64,000 nucleotides of DNA, from NCBI RefSeq assembly GCF_026914185.1, contig NC_070570.1, positions 5,146,001-5,210,000 on the forward strand, written 5' to 3'. The translations under genes and the position numbers were made by a program. Below, piece after piece: positions 55,498-64,000 of the stretch. Every line of letters starts with the position of its first letter. The first letter of the stretch is position 1. The stretch is from Puccinia triticina. Lineage: Eukaryota > Basidiomycota > Pucciniomycetes > Pucciniales > Pucciniaceae. A model generated the notes under the pieces. It saw only the letters and a list, made by a program, of their open reading frames with translations. It had not been told where the DNA came from and made no database searches.

Positions 55498-57454
55498 TCA
55501 TTGAGAAATTGCATTATCGCGTTCGACAGATTAGAGTGGAGAATGCTTGAGGGATGTAGGATGTCCTGCAAGTGTTTTGTTTGATTTGTTAAGGTATGGT
55601 TTCGAAACGAATCAGCTTTGGGGGCAAGCCAATATCGGTATCTATTTCTGGGTCAGATTTTTCTTACCCAGTACATGTACAGGTCCGGTTTGTTGCATGG
55701 CGGTTTATTTGGGTCCGTGAAGCAGGAACCTAGTGAGCGGATTCCATACTGCATAGAGAAAGTCAATCTGTCAGTTTTTTAATCCCTATCATGATTGATG
55801 TGTGTAAATCGGAAATTGGTGGATTCCAACAGGTCTGATAAGAGAAACTTGAAAGCCCTGATTTACCTTCTCAGGTGCCGATCTGACATCATTCCAAAAA
55901 TCTACCGTGTCAAAGATAGTGATTCGACTGTCGTGAATGGAGAATCGAGGTTTCATTTCCTGCACGGCTGCGACTAATTTCTGCAAACGTTTCACTGCTT
56001 CTTAAGTCGATCGGTTCTCTCCAAAGGAAAAAAAAAAAAGAGTGGAGCCTGGCATGAAGTGACTGACGGAGTTAAAGTGATCTGTTATTTGCGCCAGTAA
56101 TTCAACATGTTGCTGAGCTAGAGTGACATCTCCCTTGGCTGCTTGAGAAGATTCACTTATAGCTAACGCCGTGTTTGTCAGCGGTGGAATGGTCATTACC
56201 ATGTAATCAGTCTGAAACCTAAATTCCCGTGGTGAATTATATGATCAAGGATGTTGATTAGGCTAAGGCACTCAAAGTTGGCAGTGAATGGGTTTTTTTG
56301 GGGTAGGACTAACTTGGCAAGGCTTCGGTTATTCAACAGATAGCTGAGTTGCCTGCTGAATTCTTTCACTTGGGCATCGAGTTTCTCAGCAACCTCTGGC
56401 GTCAGAAGGTTGTCTGATTGGAGTGATTGATTCGCAGAAAACGCGAATCTCCAGATGGCGAGAATCGGATTGATCCCGATCCATAGCGCATGGAGGATCC
56501 TACCCTCAAACACTTTTCTCGAAATCGGGTGCTGAACGTACTGTGCAAGGTCGGTCAGGTAGGTGTGGATTTGAGCAGCCGTATCAGGAACGGGTTTGGC
56601 AGCTCGATTGGATAGCTTGTTGTTGATGTGAGCGCCATTGCTTGCAAGATGAAGGTTTTTGTTCGAGTGAGATAGCTTGCAGAAAGTTTCAGTAGTTGGT
56701 GATGAAGGTACTAACTATGCATAGTTAAGGAATGTGATATTCGAATCCGCGGAATTTGACAGATTTTGAGCTAAATATTCATCCCAAACAGCTGGTTGGT
56801 ATTGCAATTGAGATCAAAGAAGTAAGCTTTCTTGATGCTAGGTCTGCACAAGTTGGGTTTTCTTCCAAAATTGCATAGTAGTTCATAATTTCTATTTGGC
56901 ATTCTGCTGAAGAGATAGCTCTGCCTTCTAATGACGGATAACAGTTGAGTAACTTACGCCCATCACAAAATCTGCCACCGACTGCTGGCTTAGCTGTATC
57001 GCAATTTCAGAAAGATCATTTCAAGACGTTTGTTATCTGCAAGTGTCCCGTGTTGAGAAGAAATCGGAGTGTAGCTTACCGGCAAAAGAAGGTTGATCTT
57101 CCGGCGAGCGAGGATGCCCGTTATCTGTTTACCACACGTTTCAGTAAAATCCAGTCTTGGCCACGCTCTTGAGGAATTGCAAAGGACAGACCAGAGTATG
57201 AATCTCCGAACACAACAAACGCCGAATAATTAGTCCAAGATGGCTGGAATGACTCTTCAGTTTCGCTAGGCTCCGATGGGAAATCACTGTCAAGATGTAC
57301 GCTATTGATGAGTGCTTCTCCAAAGAGAAATGGGTTCGCCGGCCTTAATCGCGGGCTGGACTTACACCATACAAGAAGCCTTAGCGATAATCAGCAGCAA
57401 TGGAATAACGAAAGAAAAGAAACCGCTTCGCGTGCCGTAGCCTGAAATCCCCAT
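55498..57454 (-). CDS. Secreted GDSL/SGNH hydrolase, copy B (10 exons, 360 aa)
   Basis: Exons on the minus strand: 57454-57366, 57286-57192, 57124-57080, 56993-56958, 56791-56716, 56640-56314, 56218-56068, 55980-55867, 55748-55668, 55566-55498; all introns GT-AG, 361 codons in frame. A signal-peptide-like core (FFSFVIPLLLIIAKA) precedes the mature region. SGNH residues: Ser59 in FGDSYSDNG, Gly116 in NYAYNGA, Asn171 in WIGINP, and Asp339/His342 in DILHP. As in copy A, block III is GINP rather than GIND. Exons 1-5 and 7-9 have exactly the lengths of copy A; exon 6 is one codon shorter and the last exon four codons shorter. The two are clear paralogues, about 30 kb apart and in the same orientation, so a tandem duplication later pushed apart by transposons is likely. 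Confidence 0.88.
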
Positions 57455-59239
57455 CTTGTTTCTTGACCGGGGAGGGGGGGGGGAAGCAATGGGCTACAAC
57501 GACTGTGAGTAAAGGAGTGTGTATGTAGTACGTGAGAGCAGCTATTAAAAGAAAGTGCAGTGCATGTGTTTTGGCCCGAATGATTGTCGTGTATAATAGG
57601 TCAGCTGTGTGATGCTGAAAGAAAGTGTTGCTAGAGAGAGTTGGCGCGTCGGTGAGCCTGTCGTCCTCGAAGATATCCTCACTAGACGACTGAGCGAGAT
57701 GAGCCCCCAAAGCAAAAAAGGAATGTGGGCTGGTATCGCTCGGAGATAGTGAGAGAGATATAAATATGTAGGATGATCTTAGCAGAGGAGATTGGCGAGC
57801 AGCAGCCCACTGGAGCGATCCTTCCGCACCATCCTGAAACCTGTCGGATGGCGGAGTTTCAGGACTTGTACCGCACAAAACTTGACGACCTCCCCCAGGC
57901 GCGTTCGACCGGCAAAGCAACCGCCTGAGGCACGGCTTGCTGATTCATCGCCTGGGATCCAGCGGTCGCCCAGAGAGGAAAAATCCCCAGACTTGATGCA
58001 TCCTTGTCTTCCGCATAGAGAACCTTAGAGAAACCCTTCGGTCTGAGTCGAAGTATTACATATAGAAATATCTACCAACTGAAATACACCCAAACCCCGG
58101 CTGTCTACAGTTACAAGAGATGTTGGCCAAGCGGAGTTAACTGTTTTAACTGTGCGAGCAGGACGTGGCTCGTCCGGACTAGCAGCAAGCGGGGCTGATG
58201 AAGTGACAGCTGCAACGCGCGAGAGCCGGCAACTGTGAGGAGCGACGAAGCGAGCCGAGCGGACGGAGGGCTCTGCAGCCTCGCGCCGGTCCGTCTTAAT
58301 CCAACCGGGGGAAGGGCGGCAACCACCTCGATGGATCCATTCGCGCCGCCATACGTGAGCACACTCACACCATGCGTGGCCACGCTGCGCCCCGGCCGAG
58401 ACACGCAGGATGGTGAAAGTCTGCGATCCGCGGAAGGCACATGGCCCATGCGGGGCGAGCCGCAGACCATCCTCTCGTGCGGGCCTGTGCGGGCCACCTG
58501 GAACTATGCCATGTGACCCCGCTCCGCCCCTCCGCATGGGCTCCGTTGGGCCGCAAGCCCGGGCTGGAAGCCCGGGGCAAGCCAGCCTAGCGTCTTGTCG
58601 AGGAAGGCTTCCGGGCTGACAAACCCGCGCGGGCTAGTGGCCCACCAGCGGCTTGATTTCAGTCAGCGGGCGGCAGATTTAGCGATCACTCTTACCCTGC
58701 AATCGCTTGGGCTTGTGGCCCTGATATGCCGGCCCGGCACCACCCGGCCAAGCAGGCTTGGCGGGGGGTCAAGCTCGCCTCCAACCCCGGCGATACAAGC
58801 GTGCTCTCAGCCAAAGTGTCTACCGCCAGGGCGCCCGATTCAAATGCGCGCCATCCGGGCCGCGCAAGCCGCCAAACAAGCAGTGGATGGGCGGTTGTGG
58901 TCCGGCCGAAGGAGGGCGTGGGAGGGTCGGCCACCTCGGGCCGTTGGGCTGCACAGACCGCATTTGCAAGCGTTGTGCTACCAAGGGCGCGGACACACCT
59001 CAAGCCAGCAACCCCCGCCGCCGAAAACCGAGACCCTCGGCGACCCTGCCCGGGCTCCCCAGGGTGCATGTAAATCTCCAGAGAGAGCTCGGGCGGGCGC
59101 CGGCCGCCAAGCCCCTCCTCCTCCTGAATCCTCATAAAACATAGTTGCACACAAGAATACATACGCGCGACAAGATACACAGAAACGCGGCCGGTTGGGG
59201 GCTCCCTTTTGGTTGTGGACGCCTGGGGGAGGGGGGAGG
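57455..59239. other. GC-rich spacer between GDSL B and SIN1
   Basis: 57455-57960 would include the GDSL B promoter (ATATAAATATG near 57760). From 57960 to 59140 the DNA is strongly GC-rich, with short palindromes such as AAGCCCGGGCTGGAAGCCCG (58557) and CCCGCGCGGGC (58624). Long frames on both strands reflect composition. I see no supported gene. Part must be the SIN1 3' UTR. Confidence 0.45.
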
Positions 59240-59337
59240 TCAGGAGCGGGTGCTGTGGTACATCTCTTTGAGCCCTTTGATGTGGCGGACAATCTCCACT
59301 ATGAAAAGCGCCCGAAATCAACCACTGCAAAAGACAA

Positions 59338-59377
<40 letters not shown>

Positions 59378-62300
59378 AAGAGGAGGACGTACTAGCGCTC
59401 TGGGGGTTTTCGGCCTCGACGTCGTAGCGTTTCTCGCCCGAGTCGCGGAGGACGACGAGTTTGAAGCCGGCCTGGGGGCGATGGATGCAGTCGACGATCT
59501 GGGAGATGTGGTAGGAGGAGACCTTGCCGGAGGATGTGCCGGCGAGACTGTTATCGTTATTCGCCGAGAGGAGGTTGAGATGGTTGGTGGTGGCCGTGGT
59601 GGTCAGGGACTGGTGGTTGGGCGCGATGTGCACGTAGTCGTCCTCGATCGTCAGCAGGCGGTCCGACTTGCCCAGGATCCCGCGCCGCTTGGTCTGGATG
59701 AGGAAGCTCTTCGAGCTCGAGGTGAGGTCGGTGATCGAGACGTATTTCGGCTGGGGGATCTCGGAGAGCCGCTTGAAGATCGACGCCGAGGGGTTGGTGT
59801 TCTGGGCGGCGGTGTTCCCGTTGAGCTGGGTGTTGCGGAGCAGCTTGGAGGAGATCTGGGCGCGCTTGACGAGCGCCAGCGAGCTGACGCCCTGGAGCGA
59901 CTGCACGGTCCGGTCGAGGGGCACGACGATGTCCCGTTGGTGGGCCGGGATGGAGGGCGAGGAGGGCACGAGGAGCGCCCAGTCTTTGACCGCGCCCAGC
60001 GACTTCTTCTTCACCAGACTCTCCAGCACGTCCGCCAGATACATGTCCATCGTCACGTTCAGCGTCGTGTTGATCGAGTCCACCCCCTTGCCCGGCGACG
60101 GGATCCGCACCTTCAGATACACCGTCGTCCCCGTCAACGAGCCCCCGCCCAGCGCCGTCGAGCTGTACCCCCCACTGATCAACGAGCCACTCACTCCCCC
60201 GCCCAGCCCTCGCCCGCCATCGAAGATCGTCGTCCCCGAACTGTTGCCCATCATCGCACTGATCGGCGGCGGGAGTAGACTGGCGGCGCCCGTGTTCACC
60301 GATCCACTCGGCTCGACCAGCCCCTTCGGCACTCGCTTAGGCTCTCCCAAGACCCGCGAAGGTCTCCTTTGGATCTGCGTTTGAGCGGACTCGTTCTGTT
60401 TAGCTATATGTATGTCAAAACATAACCAAGATGTTAGATTTTTTTTTTTTTTTTTTTTTTAAAAAAAAAAGTTATGGATTGATGGGCTGATATGACCTTG
60501 GGCTTCGGTGGCCATGACGATCGCAAACTCGTTGCTGCCGACCTTCGCAGCAGGTCTGGTGCGATCGAGCGCCGGGAAGTCCTCATCGACCTCGCCGTCA
60601 TCCTCGACGAGCCGCAAGCACCACGCGAAGGTTTCGAGGAGATCGAGGCCGTCGGGGCGCGCGGAGATCTCGGCCAGCTTGGGCTCGCGGGCCTCCTCGA
60701 CGTACTTCCAGAGCGCAAAGCCGACCACCTCCTCCACACAGACGTCGGCCTTCATCGAGGTCTTGATCGGCTTGCTGGGCTCGGTGGAGAAGGGATAGTA
60801 GAGCGAGATCTTGAGTGCGTTCCGCTCTTTGCTCGCCAGGAGCGCATAGAAACACCGGAACGGGTTGTCGCCCGACGAGGATGCGGACTGGGCCGTCAAG
60901 AGCTGGGTCAGGATCGATTTCTGGACGACCGGCTTCTTCAGCTTGGGGTCCTCGAGTTCGATCTTCTTGAACGATAGCTGGTCGCGTTTCGGCTTGCGAG
61001 ATCGTTTGGGGACAGTCAGTGGAGGCTTGGGTTGTTCGGTCACTTTGGTAGGTGGTGGTGGTGGTGGTGGTGTGGGTGTACTACCAGATTGGGGTCGAGT
61101 GGGATTGGCTTGCAAGAGGCTGCGCCTGATCCTGCTGATGCCGATCGGACCGGAACCGGAGCGGTTTCTGGGGAAAGTGCGTTGGGTAGAGCTCGAAGAT
61201 GGCTCTCCTGGCCCAGCAGTCTGATCCTCCTTGAGTTTGGAGACTGTCGGATTGACTTCTATGCTGGGGATGGGTGTAGGAGTGGTGAGGGCGCGTGCGC
61301 GGCCAGGACTGAAGCTGCTGAGGGGCCGGGTGTTGGTCTCTTGGGGAGGGCCAGCGACAGCCTGTTGTTGGGTTGGATGATGGGCCTGGCGAAGATCAGG
61401 CAGAGAGGGCCGAGCGACGGCTGAGGCGGCTCTCTGGAACCTCAGGCCGGCGGTGAGGATGGGCTTGCTCGGGACGGACTCTGGGTTGGCTGAGTCCTCT
61501 TCGATGATCGGCGGGCCGACCAGCTTGCCCATCTTGATGTTCACCCTCCGCCTCTCCCGACGACGGACCATGGGCGGAGATTGGCTGCTGCTGTTGTTGC
61601 TGCGGTCGAGTGAGATGAGGAGGTCGGGGTGGGAGGAGGGTCGGGTGGTTTTGTTCTCGTCTGTAGGGGTGGTGAGATCGAGCGCGGGTCTTTTCCGACT
61701 CTTGGTGCTCAGACTATCGTCGATCGAGTCTTCGGCGATGAGCTCTTCGGGGTTGAAGCTGCTGTCGTCTTCCCCATGTTCGGTGCCGGTATCGGTGTGA
61801 TCGGTCTCGATATCCTCCTCGTCGTCCGAGTCGTCTTCGTTGTCTGCTTCGAGCAGGGGTGCTGGTTCGAGTTCGACCCTCCCGACGATCTGCGTGGATC
61901 GCTTGGCATCGAATGGCCGGTAGGTGAACAGCATATCGGACATGCGTTTGTCGGGGTCATGTTCGGTTGAGTAGTAGATGCTCTCTGGTTCGGCGGGAGG
62001 GGGCTGGGTGAATGGGCTCGGGGGTTCCTGGTGGTGGTGGTGGTGGTCGGTGGTGGGATCTGGCCTGGTGTTCTCTGGGTTGAGATGGAGGCTGCTTGGG
62101 GTGGGACTGTTGTTGTGGGCTTGGTGGTGGTGGTGGTGGTGTTCGCTGAGGTCGGAGGAGATGACGGTGTTGGTGGTGGCGATGGAGCTGATGGAGAGGC
62201 CCCGTTGGGCGCGTGTGCGGCTGCGGCTGAGGTTGAGGATCGATCCGGGCGGGCTGGCAAAGCTGAGTGGGTTGCTGGCAAAGGTGATGGCGGATATCCG

Positions 62301-62968
62301 GCGGCGGTGGGTTTTGATGGTGGTGTTGGTTGGGTTCCGGGAGATCGGTCTTCGGCTGGTCTCTGCTTGTGGGACGGGCTCGTCGTCGCTGTCTTCGGGG
62401 TTCAGTCCGCCGCCGGGCGTGAGTGTGGTGCGGCCTTCGGTGAGTGCGAGTGCGCCGGCAGCAGGGTTTTGTGGTGGTGGTTCAGTGGTTGTTGTTGTTG
62501 AGTTGCTGAGCTTGGAGGGTGGTTGTCTTCTTGCGGAGACTCTCATGCCTGCGCCGAGTGCTGATCCCTTTGGGCCGACGATGGTTTCTGAGTAGCGTAG
62601 TGAGTTGTTGTTGTTGTTGTTGTTGCGTCTCCTCCTGGTGCGTATCTCGTTGTTGTTGTTGTTGTTGTTGTTGGTGCTGGTGGTGAGTGTTTCTGGTGGG
62701 CTTCCTCTGACGAGTAGTTCTGGCCATCGCTGTGGGTCTGCTAGGCCTGATAGTTGGATGTATGGGTTGTTGGGTTGTTGTTCGTTTGTTGTTGTTGTTG
62801 TTGTTGTTGGGAATGAGATGGCTGATGGTCCGATGGGGTCTGGGAGTCTTCTGAGGTAGTTGAGTTTGAGGTTGTGTCGGAAGTATCTGTGTGTTTTGTT
62901 TAGTTTCAGTTTGAGTGGGTCTTGGGTGGTTGGGCTTGTACTCACTGGGGGTCGACCAGCAGGGACAT
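59240..62968 (-). CDS. SIN1: TORC2 subunit SIN1/AVO1 (1160 aa)
   Basis: Exons 62968-62946, 62886-60497, 60403-59393 and 59298-59240; GT-AG introns, 1,161 codons in frame. The tiny first exon gives the conserved start MSLLVDP, and splicing yields QYFRHNLKLNYLRRLPDP, the family N-terminus. A long disordered part is rich in Asn, Gln and Pro runs. The CRIM domain (about residues 690-800) includes NPFRCFYALLASKERNALKI and PDGLDLLETFAWCLRLVEDD. An RBD-like segment follows near 860-945 (VYLKVRIPSPGKGVDSINTT), and a PH domain near 1000-1155 ends ENPQSAMEIVRHIKGLKEMY across the last intron. SIN1/Avo1 recruits AGC-kinase substrates to TORC2, and the PH domain binds membrane lipid. Last-intron polypyrimidine is a run of 39 C (G on the plus strand). 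Confidence 0.95.
59338..59376. repeat. G39 homopolymer (C39 in SIN1 intron 3)
   Basis: 39 consecutive G on the plus strand. On the gene's strand this is a C run between the GTACGT donor (59392) and the TAG acceptor (59299). Length may be affected by assembly. A long T/A run (60440-60473) lies in SIN1 intron 2. Confidence 0.8.
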
Positions 62969-63232
62969 GTCCTTTCGTTTTCGATTCGTTTTGTTTTGTT
63001 TTTGTGTTGGTTCGCTGGTGGGGACTGGGAGTGAAGGGGATGTGTGGGTTCGACCGCCCAAGAGGTTTCCCTCCGACTCCGCGGCTGCGCCCGAGAATGG
63101 GATGATCGATCGGCAGAATTCAGTGTGTGGTTTGATTAAATTGTGCAGTTCGTCGTCTGCTACTTGCAAGTGATGAGTTTCCCGTCGCAATCTGGGGGCC
63201 TCCCAGAAGTCTCGCTTTCCCTGCGAACCCAT

Positions 63233-63238
63233 TATAAA
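63233..63238 (+). promoter_or_regulatory. TATA box before the small plus-strand ORF
   Basis: TATAAA lies 30 nt before the ATG at 63268 in the 300-bp region shared with the divergent SIN1 gene. The spacing would give a very short 5' leader. Confidence 0.45.
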
Positions 63239-63267
63239 GAGCACCCCCTCATCCCAGCTGCAGAACG

Positions 63268-63711
63268 ATGGCCAGGCCCATCCTCACCCTCACTATCACC
63301 ATCACCCTCCTCTGGCTCAGCCAGCACCACAACAACCACCCACCGCTGCTGCTGCCCACACACGCCGCACACCCATGGCTGGCCCTGGGGAAACTGCCAG
63401 CTGCCCACTCCCACCAGCCCATCGACCTCCTCTGGACATGGGCCAACCACTCCCCCCCAGCCACAACCACCCCACACCTCCACCGCCAGCACGACGAGCT
63501 CCGCTTCAGCCTCCGCTCCAGCCGGGAAAACCTCCCCGAGCCAGCAGTCCGCCAGCGCACGATCATCGCCGAGCAGCAGCCCCACTGGCTACAACTCACC
63601 CAGCCCACCATCATCACCCTCACCGATCTGTTGCATACAGAAGTAGTCAAACGGCATCCGCCCAAACCGGTTGTGTTTGGCTTTGCCCGCCGAGTCCAAG
63701 TGACTCCATAA
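63268..63711 (+). CDS. Small hypothetical protein with hydrophobic N-terminus
   Basis: 147 codons starting MARPILTLTITITLLWLSQ, a possible signal peptide, followed by a His-, Pro- and Leu-rich region (HHNNHPPLLLPTHAAHPW) and a basic C-terminus (VVFGFARRVQVTP). It has a TATA box at 63233 and is divergent from SIN1. No Cys-rich pattern or domain is recognised. GC-rich composition leaves the overlapping frames open too, so coding status is unproven. A repeat begins just after the stop. Confidence 0.4.
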   Translation: MARPILTLTITITLLWLSQHHNNHPPLLLPTHAAHPWLALGKLPAAHSHQPIDLLWTWANHSPPATTTPHLHRQHDELRFSLRSSRENLPEPAVRQRTIIAEQQPHWLQLTQPTIITLTDLLHTEVVKRHPPKPVVFGFARRVQVTP

Positions 63712-63724
63712 GTTGTCCGAGGTT

Positions 63725-63890
63725 GAGAAAACTCAGGACCCTGGAAACCCCTTATAAATGGGGGTAATGAAAATGTATGAATTTTTTGGCAAAAACCCAA
63801 AATGGTATGAATGGGCTTTTTTGGCCTCAATGGTAAGCACTTCAAGTGTATGAAATTCTTCCTGGGTAAGGGAGGGTAGTAACCAAGATG
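63725..63890. repeat. Dispersed repeat matching 22730-22820 inverted
   Basis: CAGGACCCTGGAA followed by TATAAATGGGGGTAATG and GTATGAATTTTTTGGCAAAA recurs at 22.7-22.8 kb in opposite orientation. Confidence 0.55.
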
Positions 63891-63921
63891 TATGGAATTC
63901 CTGAGAGTGCACCAGACAACG

Positions 63922-64000
63922 CTGGGCCGCTACGCTACACTACGCTACAGGGCCACTTAGCGTTAGCGTGGGGGCACTCACAGGAGGCCAGTTTTCCTGT
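63922..64000. repeat. Left end of CGCTA-type MITE, interrupted; window edge
   Basis: ACAACGCTGGGCCGCTACGC to TTAGCGTTAGCGT copies the first 50 bp of the MITE at 21760. At about 63968 the match stops at TGGGGGCACTCACAGGAGG, which resembles the terminus of the element at 16696. A second element may be inserted here; the window ends before it can be bounded. Confidence 0.55.

Noticed and set aside
57381..57920. 179-codon minus-strand frame over the GDSL B start
   Set aside because: Overlaps the leader exon in another frame; the SGNH gene explains the region and the frame shows no conserved motif.
58692..59239. Minus-strand frame running on past the SIN1 C-terminus
   Set aside because: The frame reads through intron 3 and its C39 run (Pro repeat) into 3' flank; the conserved PH-domain end is recovered only by splicing to 59298-59240.
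59145..60278. 377-codon plus-strand frame
   Set aside because: Antisense shadow of SIN1 exon 3, with a poly-Gly stretch from the G39 run.
61709..62595. Long frames on both strands of SIN1 exon 2
   Set aside because: Produced by Asn/His/Gln codon repeats of the disordered region; Trp- or Thr-repeat translations have no domain.

Overview
This window reads as nuclear DNA of a filamentous basidiomycete, most likely a rust fungus (Pucciniales, Puccinia-like). That is inferred from short GT-AG introns (about 60-90 nt), fungal single-copy genes (BEM1/scd2, SIN1/AVO1), and transposons making up most of the sequence. No species marker was identified.

Gene islands. The left island (about 0.8-7.5 kb, + strand) holds a two-exon gene for an unrecognised 785-residue protein and a three-exon BEM1/scd2 polarity scaffold (SH3-SH3-PX-PB1). 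The right island (55.5-63.7 kb) holds a secreted GDSL/SGNH hydrolase, the TORC2 subunit SIN1/AVO1 (CRIM, RBD-like and PH regions) and, divergent from SIN1, a small ORF behind a TATA box. A paralogue of the GDSL gene lies at 23.7-25.6 kb; both copies have ten exons with matching intron positions. Two host-gene relics sit among the repeats: an allantoicase/ureidoglycolate lyase fragment (26.7-27.25 kb) and a broken Prp2-type DEAH-box splicing helicase (53.27-54.86 kb).

Transposon layers. Several elements can be bounded by terminal repeats and target-site duplications (TSDs). hAT-1 (7.58-16.64 kb, - strand) is split by a DIRS-like retroelement (about 8.6-12.8 kb). From 16.7 to 22.2 kb lie non-autonomous TIR elements full of short palindromic repeats. 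A TTA-flanked Tourist-like element (27.4-28.4 kb) contains a TA-flanked MITE. hAT-2 (28.96-44.11 kb, + strand) carries an unclassified 1 kb insert and an 11.4 kb Ty3/Gypsy element whose 1,038-bp LTRs look identical and whose 1,946-codon gag-pol is open; that Gypsy element also contains an antisense, apparently spliced gene between pol and its 3' LTR. A foldback-like element (outer arms near 45.1 and 51.95 kb) has a core of 42-bp palindromic tandem units and is split by a decayed Ty1/Copia element (45.26-50.66 kb, - strand).

How it fits together. BEM1 and SIN1 are housekeeping genes of polarity and TORC2 signalling; the GDSL pair are probable secreted hydrolases. Everything between records nested transposition followed by point-mutation decay, with several stop codons of the CGA-to-TGA type. 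Gene models were spliced by hand from frame, splice-site and family conservation; no database search was run.
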